A stretch of DNA of 64,000 nt from Candidatus Flexicrinis proximus. Lineage in GTDB: Bacteria > Chloroflexota > Anaerolineae > Aggregatilineales > Phototrophicaceae. Position 1 is the first letter of the stretch; each line of letters starts with the position of its first letter. The notes beneath the pieces are model-generated. The model worked only from the letters and a program-made list of their open reading frames with translations. It made no database searches and was not told the DNA's origin. A program made the position numbers and the translations under genes. Positions 1 to 8,718 of the stretch are shown here, one piece after another. The stretch is from assembly GCA_016712885.1 (NCBI GenBank), contig JADJQF010000004.1, positions 496,001 through 560,000 of the forward strand, in the 5' to 3' direction.

Positions 1-433
1 CCTGGGTGACATCGCGGTAGATCTGCGTCATGTCCGAGTGAAGATGCCAGTTTTCGCTGCGGAACTGCGTCATGAACGTCATGGGCAGCGTCATCAGGCT
101 GACCAGGATCAGCACCATCTGTACATTACGGGCAATGTTCCCTTTCCGCAGCATCAGATAGAGCGTTCCTTGGCCTAGCCAGGCGGCCACCATTAACCCC
201 CCCGACCAGTACCACAGGGCGAAGAAAAATGGCGACCAGGCGAAGTACAGCACGATCTGCGACAGCATACCCAGGAAGTACATCGTCAGACCGATGCTCC
301 AGGCCAGCAAGTGCGGGGCAGATTTGCCTTCGCGCCGTTTTTCCAGCCAGCGACGGAAGACCAGAAACGTGAATACGCCGGTTACAACAGTCCCGACGAT
401 AGATACAACAAGCGAGATTGGAAGGTCGTTCAT
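1..433 (-). CDS. Integral membrane protein, 3' part cut by window edge
   Basis: The gene reads leftward from an ATG at 433-431 and is open to the window edge, so 144 codons are visible and the C-terminus is missing. The product begins MNDLPISLVVSIVGTVVTG. It shows at least four hydrophobic stretches, at about residues 6-26, 44-66, 68-92 and 104-122, separated by short Arg/Lys-containing loops such as FRRWLEKRREGK, which looks cytoplasmic. I do not recognise a family. It is divergent from the secreted-protein gene at 636, with about 200 bases between the two starts. The overlapping reading frame at 126-482 is Arg/Cys-rich and is a shadow. Coding is confident because of the long clean membrane-like frame. 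Function is unknown. Confidence 0.75.
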   Translation of the reverse strand, partial: MNDLPISLVVSIVGTVVTGVFTFLVFRRWLEKRREGKSAPHLLAWSIGLTMYFLGMLSQIVLYFAWSPFFFALWYWSGGLMVAAWLGQGTLYLMLRKGNIARNVQMVLILVSLMTLPMTFMTQFRSENWHLHSDMTQIYRDVTQ

Positions 434-635
434 GGGGTGCCTCGAACCGGCTGAATCTACAAAAAACTATAGAATTGTACATCTCGAAGCGAAAATTGAA
501 ACACTGAAGACGGGGTTTATGCAGAACGGTATCCAGGATTCATGACGAATGTCTCGAGTGGAGTCGCGCAAACTTAGAAATCGTCGTTCAATTGAATTGA
601 GGAAGACTTATTGTGAATGAGCCAGGAGGTCGCAC

Positions 636-1700
636 ATGATGGGCAAACGAAGATTTACAGTTCGGATCGTTTTCAGTCTGATCCTGTTAGTTATCGCTGG
701 AGTATTCACCCAGGCCCAGGAACCACGGGCTTTGACCGAATACTTCAGTTACTACGACATCAACGCAACCGGCTGCGGGGCAGGGACATTCAGTCTGAAA
801 TATACGTCTTTGCGAAGTGCGGCACATAGAGTTGGTACGCTGGTCAGGGCCGGCGGCAAGACCTACATGGATGAGAATGCATCTCTTTCCACCATCGGCG
901 TTGTAAACTCAACCTGGACTCTATTCAGCAGCAATAATCGTGATAACCAGACCTCGACCTTCCCGCTGCCGCTGAATACGCCGTTCGCCGTGGAAAGTAC
1001 GCTTTACAGCACGAGCTATGAACCCCTGTGGCGCACGGTGGTTAAGATCAGTCAATGCAACGGCGGAACACTCACTGAAACACTCCATTACAAAGCGACA
1101 GAACTGCTCAATAACAACAGTTTTGAAGTTGTAGGTGTGCCGAACGATCCTCTGGATTGGGTCGCGAACGCCTATGCGGCAGCTTCCGTAAACGGGGTGG
1201 AATGTACCGCTGCTTTCCAGGGTACGTGCAGTCTGTTCATCGGTCCAGTGAATGGTACGAAGACTAAATACTCGCAGGTCTGGACAGGCTCATCAGGAGT
1301 AGCAGGGGATACGATCGAACTCTCTTTTCTACAGAGGCTGTCTGCCTTCAACTATTCAGGCGGCGGCAAGGTCGTCGCGACTCTGACATTCGCGAACGGC
1401 ACATCACAGCAGCTTCAAATCAATCCGACCGGCGCAATAAACGCCGCGAATTGGCACCTCTCGGCAGCTAAGCTTACGCTGCCCGCCCCACTGATTAAGG
1501 CGAAAGTCGTCATCATCCAGAAGAATGGTGTTGGCACTGAATGGCGACTGGATGATCTCTCGCTGGCCATTTTCCACCCGCGTGGAGCGCCCCCCTTACC
1601 GCTTCCGCCTGCAATGTCGGCTGATGGACTTACATTCCGCGGGTATGACGCTGTAATTCCGGTCTTGCCATCACCCAACTCCATGGGGAACGGGGACTGA
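636..1700 (+). CDS. Secreted protein with signal peptide, paralogue of the next gene
   Basis: 354 residues. ATG at 636 follows an AGGAGGT ribosome site at 624-630, and a second ATG lies directly after. Residues 1-28 form a signal peptide (basic MMGKRRF, hydrophobic core, cleavage near TQAQE). The mature part is Thr/Ser/Asn-rich and beta-predicted. A central block at about residues 160-280 contains an ELLNNNSFE-like start, a Cys pair and a YSGGGK motif. The downstream gene has the same pattern (ENHSFE, two Cys, YSGGGK), so the two are paralogues. An NxSFE opening is seen in some carbohydrate-binding beta-sandwich modules, so a surface ligand-binding role is possible but not shown. No catalytic motif is visible. 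Confidence 0.8.
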   Translation: MMGKRRFTVRIVFSLILLVIAGVFTQAQEPRALTEYFSYYDINATGCGAGTFSLKYTSLRSAAHRVGTLVRAGGKTYMDENASLSTIGVVNSTWTLFSSNNRDNQTSTFPLPLNTPFAVESTLYSTSYEPLWRTVVKISQCNGGTLTETLHYKATELLNNNSFEVVGVPNDPLDWVANAYAAASVNGVECTAAFQGTCSLFIGPVNGTKTKYSQVWTGSSGVAGDTIELSFLQRLSAFNYSGGGKVVATLTFANGTSQQLQINPTGAINAANWHLSAAKLTLPAPLIKAKVVIIQKNGVGTEWRLDDLSLAIFHPRGAPPLPLPPAMSADGLTFRGYDAVIPVLPSPNSMGNGD

Positions 1701-1804
1701 ACTGAACCCGCCGCCACGCGGAGAATTGCGCATAATCTGATTGTATCGTTGAATGAATGTAAGCCAGTGCTTCAGGTAATTGGAGCGAAAGCAGAAGGTC
1801 TCAC

Positions 1805-2872
1805 ATGTCCAGAAAATGGAAGCTCGCCTTACCCCTATGTATCTCTGCCATCTGTGTCGTGCTGTTAGGCATGACGATTTCCGCGCAGGGCCCTGAATCC
1901 CGCGATACAGGCAACGTCGTCGTGATCACCGGAGTCCAAGCCGGGATTAATACATGTGCTTACCAGGCCGTGAGCATCTATATCCGGACCGACGAACCTC
2001 TCTACCTTGCTGTGACGATTATCTATGACGGACAGATCGTCACAGACAACGTTACCGCCGCTTCATATCCCGATGGGATTTTCACCTTTGCCGGGCTAGG
2101 CTACGACAATGCGCGCGGTCGCGCGCCGGTCAACCTCTGGCCGCTGACCCCCGGCAAGAAAGTAAAGTGGTTTCTCACCCTGTTTACCGCGGATTGGGAG
2201 CCGGTGTACGAAGCGCGTTCCGTCGCCAATAGCTGTGATGCCACGACTCTGAGTTCGACCACGCATGGCCCGGCCTATCAGTTGATGGAAAACCACAGCT
2301 TTGAGGCGCAGGGTCAGGTCGGGGGTGTCCTCAATCCGGAAGCTGCGATGTTCTGGAAGCGGTTGAACGCCGCAAATGACTCGCGCGTCTGCAGCACGCC
2401 CACTCCACGCGGAGGTTCCTCGAACTATGTCGGGGAGTGCGGGTTCCTGTTTATCGCTGATGCGGGCGTTAAGACTAAAGTCAAACAGAAATACACGGGA
2501 ACCATCGGCCAGTCAGGCGATATCGTCTATCTGAATGGCTTCGCCCAGTCTTTCACGGGCTACAGCGGTGGCGGCAAATTCAAAGCCATTCTCACGCTGG
2601 CCAACGGCACGACACATACAATGGTCAGAGCGTTCCCAACCGGTCTCTCTCTGTACGGCACCTTCCCAAATGCCTACCCTTACGACGCATTCTTCGTACT
2701 TCCCGCGCCGCTGGTCTCAGCGACCGTGGTCATCGAACAGAAATACGGGACGGGCAACGTGGCAGTCGATGCGGTAACGCTGTCAGTATTTACCAACTCA
2801 AATACCGCGCTGCGTGCGCTGCCTATACCCCCAGCCCCAGGGGCAGCGATCAATGTGCTGGGTGGCGTTTAG
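1805..2872 (+). CDS. Secreted protein with signal peptide, paralogue of the previous gene
   Basis: 355 residues, starting at ATG 1805 behind an AGAAGG site. It has a signal peptide (MSRKWKLALPLCISAICVVL, cleavage near ISAQG). An N-terminal beta-rich domain at about residues 30-150 is followed by a domain at about 160-330 that aligns by eye with the 636 gene: an N-x-SFE opening, a CSLF/CGFLFI-like segment, TKxKxxxTG, then GGGK and LTxANGT. The N-terminal halves are much less alike than the C-terminal halves. About 100 bases separate it from its paralogue, so the two are probably co-transcribed, and a long hairpin at 2903-2944 closes the unit. Function is unknown. The shared C-terminal module is likely a beta-sandwich binding domain. 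Confidence 0.8.
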   Translation: MSRKWKLALPLCISAICVVLLGMTISAQGPESRDTGNVVVITGVQAGINTCAYQAVSIYIRTDEPLYLAVTIIYDGQIVTDNVTAASYPDGIFTFAGLGYDNARGRAPVNLWPLTPGKKVKWFLTLFTADWEPVYEARSVANSCDATTLSSTTHGPAYQLMENHSFEAQGQVGGVLNPEAAMFWKRLNAANDSRVCSTPTPRGGSSNYVGECGFLFIADAGVKTKVKQKYTGTIGQSGDIVYLNGFAQSFTGYSGGGKFKAILTLANGTTHTMVRAFPTGLSLYGTFPNAYPYDAFFVLPAPLVSATVVIEQKYGTGNVAVDAVTLSVFTNSNTALRALPIPPAPGAAINVLGGV

Positions 2873-2902
2873 CGTCTGACCGCGCGAATCCACTGCTGCT
2901 GA

Positions 2903-2944
2903 ATCATCCCGTCCCCTTCCGGTGAGGAAAGGGGATGGGATGAT
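2903..2944. terminator. Hairpin between convergent genes
   Basis: ATCATCCC at 2903-2910 pairs with GGGATGAT at 2937-2944, and TCCCCTT at 2912-2918 pairs with AAGGGGA at 2929-2935, with one internal mismatch (G/T). It lies between the secreted-protein gene ending at 2872 and ftsH ending at 2960. There is no clear T-run on either strand, so termination is inferred from position and stem strength. Confidence 0.6.
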
Positions 2945-2959
2945 GCGTGCAGAGTCTGA

Positions 2960-5155
2960 TTATTCCGAATCGGGCTGCCGGTCGAGTGGATGAACTGGTC
3001 CCGACGGCTTATGAGGCATGTCGTCATCGCTGAGCGGCGCGTCGTCCCCGCTGCCGGATGTGGACGAGGACGGATTGAGCCTGTGGTCGCGCTCCTCGAT
3101 ATCCTCAAGCAGGTCGAGGATCAACCCGTCCGGCGAACCCGTATTCGGTTTCGAATGGGCTGATGTTCCGTTCATCTTCGCAGGTTCTTCGCCGGCGGTG
3201 TTGAAGACGTTTTCCGTCATCTCGGCCAGCTTATCTTCCATGCCGATGACGCGATACATCTCATCCTGCCCGATCACTTCTTGTTCGAGAAGTGCATTAG
3301 CCAGTGCTTCCAGCTTATCACGGTTGTTCTCCAGCAGGCGGAATGTCTGTGCATACGCGTCCTCGACCAGGCGACGAACCTCATTGTCGATTTTAGCCGC
3401 GGTCTCTTCGCTGTAATTGCGCCCCTGCGACAGGGTATAGCCCAGGAACGGCTGGCGTTCATCATCGCCGTAGTTCAGCGGCCCGATCGCGTCGCTCATA
3501 CCCAATTGAGAGACCATCGCTCGCGCAATTGCCGTCACCTGACGCAGGTCAGAGACCGCGCCTGAAGTGACCTCGTGAAAGACGATCTGTTCGGCGGCAC
3601 GGCCACCCATCCCGGTGATCATCCGCGAACGCAGATACGACTCGGACTGGTAGCCGCGGTCCTCAGGCATAAAGACCGTCACGCCTCCGGCCATACCACG
3701 CGGGACGATTGTGACTTTGAGTACGGGATCGGCTCCGGGGGTCATCGCCGCGGCCAGCGCGTGCCCTGCCTCATGATAGGCTGTGATCATCCGCTCGTGC
3801 TCATTACTGAGCGGCGGGCGTTCGTTGCCTAACACGATCCGGTCGAAGGCATCGAGGAAGTCGCGCATCATGATGCGCTTGCGGTTGTGCCGTGCGGCGC
3901 TCAGGGCCGCTTCGTTTGCGAGGTTCGCGAGATCGGCACCGCTGAAGCCAATGGTGCTCTTGGCGATGTCAGGTAGTTTCACATCCCGCTCGAGGGGTTT
4001 GTCGCGCGTATGAATCTTGAGGATGGCCTCGCGTCCGTTCTTGTCCGGCAGCCCGACCGTGACCTGACGGTCAAACCGGCCCGGGCGGAGCAGGGCGGGA
4101 TCAAGGACGTCGGGGCGGTTTGTCGCCGCCATGACAATCACGCTCTCGGTGCGGTCGAAGCCGTCCATTTCGGCCAGCATCTGATTGAGGGTCTGTTCGC
4201 GCTCATCGTGACCACCGCCCAGACCCGCGCCGCGCTGCCGGCCGACCGCGTCGATTTCATCGACGAACACGATGCTGGGGGCGTTCTCTTTCGCACGGCG
4301 GAAGAGATCGCGGACACGCGATGCGCCGACACCGACGAACATCTCGACGAATTCCGACGCGGCAATACTGAAGAACGATACAGCTGCCTCGCCCGCAACT
4401 GCGCGTGCCAGCAGGGTTTTGCCTGTTCCCGGAGGCCCGACCAGCAGCACGCCGCGCGGGATCTTGGCGCCGAGGGCGATGTACTTGTCAGGTTCCTTGA
4501 GGAAGTCGACGACTTCAACCAATTCCGCCTTGGCACTGTCCTGACCGGCGACATCGGTGAATTTTACCTGTGGCCGTTCGACGGTGTATTCGCGGGCCTG
4601 GGTACGCCCAAAGTTGAACGCACCGCCCATCTGCCGCTGCGCGCGCCGGGCTGACCAGATAAAGAAGCCGATAATCAGCAGGAGGGGGCCGAAGTTAAAG
4701 AGGAACAGCAGAATCGGGTTGACTTCGGTCTGCTGGAAAATGACCTCGGTGTCGGCAGTGCGTGCGACAGCGTACAGCGCCTGGTCGCCCTCGGGCGGAA
4801 TGGTCGCTGTAAAGCGCGTACCTGCCGGGACTTCTTCCTGAACGCCCTGGCTATTTTCAAGCGAGACCGGATTACGGAATGTGCCGGTAACGGCGGAATC
4901 GCGCACGACAAGCTGGATCACGTTGTTCGATTCGACCTGATCGAACAAAGAGCTGTAACTGATTGCGATGCTCGCGCTGGTGCTGCGCCCGTTGAGCAAG
5001 TCGGGCAGCGTGAGTAGAGTCCAGACCAGGAAGAGTACGAGTAGGGCTGGCCACAACCAGCGGCGCCAGTCCTGCGGAGGGATCTGTGGCGGCCTGCCGT
5101 TTGGACCCTGCGGCGGGGTGTTGCCTTGTTTATCATTGTTGTTCGGAAATTGCAT
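2960..5155 (-). CDS. ftsH: ATP-dependent zinc metalloprotease FtsH
   Basis: 731 residues from ATG 5155, with an AAAGG site upstream. It is a membrane-anchored AAA+ protease that extracts and degrades misfolded or regulatory membrane and cytosolic proteins as a hexamer. Order of domains: a Pro/Asn/Gln-rich N-terminus, TM1 about 33-51, an FtsH extracytoplasmic domain, TM2 about 147-168, and an AAA domain with Walker A GPPGTGKT at 240-247. Walker B is IVFVDEID at about 295-302, and the second region of homology is ATNRPD with LLRPGRFDR. The M41 zinc site is HEAGH at 461-465. The C-terminal 60 residues are an acidic, Ser/Asp-rich tail beyond the usual fold. The frame stays open upstream to 5227, but a TATACT box at 5208-5203 argues against a start there. 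Confidence 0.97.
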   Translation of the reverse strand: MQFPNNNDKQGNTPPQGPNGRPPQIPPQDWRRWLWPALLVLFLVWTLLTLPDLLNGRSTSASIAISYSSLFDQVESNNVIQLVVRDSAVTGTFRNPVSLENSQGVQEEVPAGTRFTATIPPEGDQALYAVARTADTEVIFQQTEVNPILLFLFNFGPLLLIIGFFIWSARRAQRQMGGAFNFGRTQAREYTVERPQVKFTDVAGQDSAKAELVEVVDFLKEPDKYIALGAKIPRGVLLVGPPGTGKTLLARAVAGEAAVSFFSIAASEFVEMFVGVGASRVRDLFRRAKENAPSIVFVDEIDAVGRQRGAGLGGGHDEREQTLNQMLAEMDGFDRTESVIVMAATNRPDVLDPALLRPGRFDRQVTVGLPDKNGREAILKIHTRDKPLERDVKLPDIAKSTIGFSGADLANLANEAALSAARHNRKRIMMRDFLDAFDRIVLGNERPPLSNEHERMITAYHEAGHALAAAMTPGADPVLKVTIVPRGMAGGVTVFMPEDRGYQSESYLRSRMITGMGGRAAEQIVFHEVTSGAVSDLRQVTAIARAMVSQLGMSDAIGPLNYGDDERQPFLGYTLSQGRNYSEETAAKIDNEVRRLVEDAYAQTFRLLENNRDKLEALANALLEQEVIGQDEMYRVIGMEDKLAEMTENVFNTAGEEPAKMNGTSAHSKPNTGSPDGLILDLLEDIEERDHRLNPSSSTSGSGDDAPLSDDDMPHKPSGPVHPLDRQPDSE

Positions 5156-5202
5156 CGACGAAGGCCTTTCATGCCGGATGTCGAGGAGCATTGTACCTGC
5201 GC

Positions 5203-5208
5203 AGTATA
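5203..5208 (-). promoter_or_regulatory. Candidate -10 box for ftsH
   Basis: TATACT on the minus strand, about 48 bases before the ftsH ATG at 5155. Transcription would start near 5197-5195, leaving a leader of roughly 40 bases. No good -35 is seen 17 bases upstream, so the call rests on the -10 match and its position. Confidence 0.4.
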
Positions 5209-5351
5209 AGAATCTCGGTAGTAACACCGGCTTCTGCCGCGGAGATACAGCTAATCCTCACAATTTGGGGCAATGCTGCCGCGGGTGGGCGAGTGCAGCT
5301 TGCATTAAGCCATAGACGCTGTCACTTCATGATAGCCTACTGGCAACCGGG

Positions 5352-6005
5352 TCACACGCGCTGAAATACAGCGCGGAATCGACGCGTATCCCCGTCCATA
5401 AAATCCTCGAATCGCTCACAGTCCAATCCGCGAAGCGTGAAGGCATCGAGTTCAGCTTTGGTCAGCGGCCACGGAATAGCGCCTTCCGGGTCGGACTCCT
5501 CGCGGCCGCGGGCGACGATCAACAGAGATCCGCCTTGCCTGACGCATCCTGCGATACAATCTGCTGCCTTGCTGCGCAACTCCGGCACCAGGACTTGCAG
5601 GGTGTAAATCTCGACGACCAGATCGAATTGATGTGCCCAGGAGGACGGCAGCGAGGTGGCATCAGCGGTCACGTAATCGACACCGGACGCGGGAAACCGC
5701 TGTTTGCACCAATTGATGGCCGTTTGTGCGATGTCAAATGCAGTGACCCGTAAGCCGAGCGATGCCAATGCTTCGGCATCGTCCCCGAGGCCGCATCCGA
5801 CGACCAGCGCGCGTCTTCCTTTCATAGACTCCGCCTGGGGGGCGATCCACGGCATCAGGTGCGGATTCGGCGCAAGGTCTGCCCATGAGATATTCGCCGG
5901 ATTGCTGTTCGCATCCGCGTATACCTGTTCGAACCATCCGGTCGTGTCCCCACGGGCGATGAACGTCAACGCCGTTCTTCGGATATTTTCCCGTGCGGAT
6001 GTCAT
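5352..6005 (-). CDS. Class I SAM-dependent methyltransferase
   Basis: 217 residues. An AGGA lies about 9 bases before ATG 6005. A Rossmann-type methyltransferase core is visible. Motif I is ALVVGCGLGDDAEALA at about residues 65-80, the acidic end of strand beta2 is VTAFDIA, motif II/III is YVTADATSLP, and FDLVVEIYTLQVL forms the post-motif strand. The N-terminus (GDTTGWFEQVYADANSN) and overall size resemble small-molecule methyltransferases related to the thiopurine methyltransferase group. The substrate cannot be read from the sequence. It stands alone between ftsH and the phosphorelay operon and shares their direction, with gaps of about 80-200 bases. Confidence 0.88.
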   Translation of the reverse strand: MTSARENIRRTALTFIARGDTTGWFEQVYADANSNPANISWADLAPNPHLMPWIAPQAESMKGRRALVVGCGLGDDAEALASLGLRVTAFDIAQTAINWCKQRFPASGVDYVTADATSLPSSWAHQFDLVVEIYTLQVLVPELRSKAADCIAGCVRQGGSLLIVARGREESDPEGAIPWPLTKAELDAFTLRGLDCERFEDFMDGDTRRFRAVFQRV

Positions 6006-6084
6006 GCTGGATGTCCTGTACTCGCGACAACGAAGTGAATTCCGAGTAGGTAATTAAACCTTGATGACTTTTGGCAAGGACAGC

Positions 6085-6468
6085 TCACGTGGGCTCCCAG
6101 ACCGCCTCGCGACGCAGGATACGGGCGAGTTGATCGGGGAATTTTCTGGCATCCAGTGGTTTGCCGATGAACCCATCGAACCCAAAGCTGTGGGTCGCGT
6201 GAAGTTCGCTCAGATGAACGGTGTAGGCGACGATTGGGGTATTGGCAAATCGCAGGTCGGCGCGCAGCAGTCTGTACACGCTGTACCCATCCAGAGTGGG
6301 CATTTCAAGATCGACGAACGCCACATCATAGTATGCCGGGATGGCGAGCTGTTGCGCCAGATCCCCCGGATGCGTGATTTTCGTCGAGGTCGCGCCCTGA
6401 CGAGTAAGCATCTGCGCCAGGATCATAACGTTTTGTGCGTTGTCGTCTATGATGAGTGCATGCGTCAT
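6085..6468 (-). CDS. Single-domain response regulator (CheY-like), second of a pair
   Basis: 127 residues, starting at ATG 6468 behind GGAGGCGGG. It is a stand-alone receiver domain with acidic pair D8/D9, phosphoacceptor D53 in FVDLEMPTLDG, switch T83 and K103. No output domain follows, so it would act by protein contact or as a phosphate shuttle. It lies 42 bases downstream of another single-domain receiver and the histidine kinase, and the three probably form one operon. The two receivers are only distantly alike, so they are not a recent duplication. Confidence 0.92.
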   Translation of the reverse strand: MTHALIIDDNAQNVMILAQMLTRQGATSTKITHPGDLAQQLAIPAYYDVAFVDLEMPTLDGYSVYRLLRADLRFANTPIVAYTVHLSELHATHSFGFDGFIGKPLDARKFPDQLARILRREAVWEPT

Positions 6469-6510
6469 TATCCCGCCTCCGAGGGGCTAATCTTACCAAT
6501 ACCGCTCGCG

Positions 6511-6918
6511 CTAGTCCAGAACTCGCCAGAAGCGCTCTCCGTTTAGAATTCGGTTCAATACATCGGGGAAGGTGACGAGATCGACCGGCTTGGCGATCAG
6601 GCTGTGAAAGCCGGAGTTACGAAGGTGCTCAACCTCGTCGTTCATGACGCTTGCGGTAAGCGCGACTATGGGAATCGCTGCGTAGGTGCTGAGACTGCGC
6701 AGCATTGCGATCATTTCAAACCCACTGTGTGGCTCCACATGAATATCCAGCAGAACGATATCGGGTATAGGGTTCAAGGCCGATACTCGTGTTAGAAATT
6801 CCCTGCTGTCCTCAAAGATCGTGACTTCAGACAGCTTCATGCGGCCTTTCAATAACAGGTCCATGACTTTCCGGTTGATTGGATCGTCTTCTACGACGAG
6901 TACTGACATGCCGGTCAT
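6511..6918 (-). CDS. Single-domain response regulator (CheY-like), first of a pair
   Basis: 135 residues. The start ATG at 6918-6916 overlaps the kinase stop as ATGA, so translation is coupled to the kinase. Receiver hallmarks are E10/D11/D12, phosphoacceptor D58 in VLLDIHVEPHSG, T88 in VALTAS, and K110. There is no DNA-binding or enzymatic output domain. The tight coupling makes it the likely first phosphate acceptor of the kinase encoded upstream, with the second receiver as a further target or phosphate sink. Confidence 0.93.
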   Translation of the reverse strand: MTGMSVLVVEDDPINRKVMDLLLKGRMKLSEVTIFEDSREFLTRVSALNPIPDIVLLDIHVEPHSGFEMIAMLRSLSTYAAIPIVALTASVMNDEVEHLRNSGFHSLIAKPVDLVTFPDVLNRILNGERFWRVLD

Positions 6919-8492
6919 GGGGTCTTCCCCACTACGAGGGCTTTCGGCTTCAATATCTCGGACTTGATGGGGATACTAATCGTGAAAACCGTACCGCGAC
7001 CGACCGCACTTTGCAGCCGGATCTGACCGCCATGCGCCTCGATCAGGCTCCTGGCAATCGGCATCCCCAGGCCAGTACCGCGCCCCATCCGCAAGCCTGC
7101 CTCGGTTTGTTTGAACGTTTCGAACACCGCGTTGAAGTCCTGCGGCGCGATGCCGGCGCCTGTATCTGAAATCGTGACTTCGATTGTCTCATCCACTACG
7201 TTCGCCTTGATGGCGATCTCACCCTCTTCGGTGAATTTCGCCGCGTTGGCAACAATATTCAGCAGGCTCTGATACAGGCGCTGACGGTCGGCACGCACCG
7301 GCGGCAGGTCGTCCTGAAACTCCGTCAGGACGCGGACCGGCTTCCCGGCAAGCAGGCCGCCGGTAATCGTAGCGAGGGTGTGCAGCAGTTCGACCAGGCT
7401 CACATTGTCTTCGACAAACAGGTTCAGCGCTCCCGCCTCGATCTTCGACATGTCGAGGACATCGTTAATCAGGCTGAGCAAGTGTTTGCCGCTAGCAATG
7501 ACCTCCGTAAGCAGTTCCTTCTGCTGCGCGTTGACCTCACCCATATCCCCTTCAGCGACGAAGCGCGTGAAATTGATGATCGCATTGAGCGGAGTTCTCA
7601 GCTCATGCGACATGCTTGCAAGGAACGCCCCTTTGATCTTCTCGGCGCGCTCAGCCTGTTCGCGCGCGATGGTTGCCTCGACCAGTCCGTGTTCCAGGCC
7701 TTTGATCGACTCGCTCAACTGCTCTGTCATCAGGTCGAAGGTCGCCGCAAGCTCACCGATTTCATTGGTTGCGGTGACATTTGCCCGCTGCGTCAGGTCA
7801 CCCTGCGCCACTTCCCGCGCAACTGCGGCCAACCGGGTGATGGGCGGCACGATCCGCGCGCTTGCCGCTTGAGAAATGATGATCGCCCCGCCGGCGCTGA
7901 CTGCGCTTCCGAGCAGCGCAAGCACGGCTGCTACCGCGATCTGCTGCTGAATGGCGCCGGTCTCGTCTTCGACCTCGCTATGCAGACTATCGGTCAGCAC
8001 TTCCAGAGTCTGCTCAAGTTCATTGGCGAGGGTATCGTATACCAGAAGCGCGATATCCTCGTCCGACTGGGTGTCCGGCGTGCCGACTTCGCGGTGACGG
8101 TCCGCTGCGTCAAAGACTGCAGTGGAGGCCGCATCAAAGTCCATGCGCAGCTCATCCAGTTCCAGTATCAGTGTGCGCTGGTCCCGTGTCAGGAACGCCG
8201 ATCCACCCCCGAGGCCGGCAAGAGTCGCGATAAACAGCTGCCGGTTCCGCTCGTATTCGGCGCGATGCTGGAGGTGGCCGAGGGCATAAGCCGTGACATT
8301 GTGTGCACTGCGCTGCGCCGCAATTGCCAGTTCCTGCGCCTGCACAATCAGGTCGTGATGCTCATCACTTCTGGCAAACGCGTTCGCTGTTCTGCCAATG
8401 TAGATCACCGACGCAATAAGGGGGGCAAGCAGCACAAGAATGACGGCCAGATAGCCGAGGCGCAGTTGGTCACGGACGGTAAAGCGTCCCAT
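6915..8492 (-). CDS. Membrane sensor histidine kinase (HAMP-HisKA-HATPase)
   Basis: 525 residues from ATG 8492, preceded by a CAGGAG site. TM1 is about 13-33. An extracytoplasmic helical sensor region of about 150 residues follows (rich in Ala, Glu, Leu and His), then TM2 about 185-207 and HAMP about 210-263. A coiled-coil segment leads to HisKA with H296 in ASMSHELRTPLN. The HATPase domain shows an N box (LLNIVANAAKF), DTGAGI, and GRGTGLGMPI. It should autophosphorylate at H296 and pass phosphate to the receiver coupled by a 4-base overlap. The signal is unknown. A multi-hairpin repeat element lies immediately upstream between the likely promoter and this RBS. Confidence 0.95.
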   Translation of the reverse strand: MGRFTVRDQLRLGYLAVILVLLAPLIASVIYIGRTANAFARSDEHHDLIVQAQELAIAAQRSAHNVTAYALGHLQHRAEYERNRQLFIATLAGLGGGSAFLTRDQRTLILELDELRMDFDAASTAVFDAADRHREVGTPDTQSDEDIALLVYDTLANELEQTLEVLTDSLHSEVEDETGAIQQQIAVAAVLALLGSAVSAGGAIIISQAASARIVPPITRLAAVAREVAQGDLTQRANVTATNEIGELAATFDLMTEQLSESIKGLEHGLVEATIAREQAERAEKIKGAFLASMSHELRTPLNAIINFTRFVAEGDMGEVNAQQKELLTEVIASGKHLLSLINDVLDMSKIEAGALNLFVEDNVSLVELLHTLATITGGLLAGKPVRVLTEFQDDLPPVRADRQRLYQSLLNIVANAAKFTEEGEIAIKANVVDETIEVTISDTGAGIAPQDFNAVFETFKQTEAGLRMGRGTGLGMPIARSLIEAHGGQIRLQSAVGRGTVFTISIPIKSEILKPKALVVGKTP

Positions 8493-8519
8493 AGAACTCC
8501 TGAAGATCGTTGAGACCCC

Positions 8520-8718
8520 TATTCAAGCGTGAGTTATGGAAATGGGTAGTGCAGAGGCTCCGCCTCCGCACTACCGCCAAAGGGCTTACGCCCTCTGGAC
8601 TCCCGCATGGCCTTTGGCTTCGCTTGCGAAGCCAAAGGCAGGTGAAAGGTGCAGGGGTGCAAATCCCTGCTGGGGTATGGGGTGAAACCCCAAATGATCC
8701 ATAACTGACGTTATTCAA
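8520..8718. repeat. MITE-like element of five hairpins inside a terminal inverted repeat
   Basis: The core is 8527-8711. Its ends are inverted repeats: 8527-8540 and the complement of 8698-8711 match at 12 of 14 positions (AGTTATGGA pairs with TCCATAACT). It is flanked by a direct repeat TATTCAA at 8520-8526 and 8712-8718, as a target-site duplication would be. Inside are five consecutive stem-loops. Hairpin 1 is 8545-8575 (8 plus 5 bp with an A/C mismatch). Hairpin 2 is 8577-8598 (same A/C mismatch pattern). Hairpin 3 is 8610-8639 (13-14 bp perfect). Hairpin 4 is 8651-8670, and hairpin 5 is 8679-8691. No plausible gene is inside. It could be a non-autonomous mobile element or a structured RNA. 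Confidence 0.7.

Noticed and set aside
126..482. 118-codon minus frame at the left edge
   Set aside because: Arg- and Cys-rich product in another frame than the clean membrane protein that starts at 433 and has four hydrophobic segments.
4010..4654. 214-codon plus-strand frame opposite ftsH
   Set aside because: It is antisense to the conserved AAA and peptidase coding sequence, with no RBS and no recognisable domain.
8640..8700. tRNA-like segment (GGGGTGCAAATCCCTGC)
   Set aside because: It looks like a T-arm, but there is no acceptor stem, anticodon arm or D-arm around it. It is hairpin 4 of the multi-hairpin element.
8470..8718. Open frames of 64 and 82 codons across the multi-hairpin element
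   Set aside because: They run through the stem-loops on both strands, have no ribosome site, and translate to repetitive Arg/Pro/Gly text that only reflects the palindromes.
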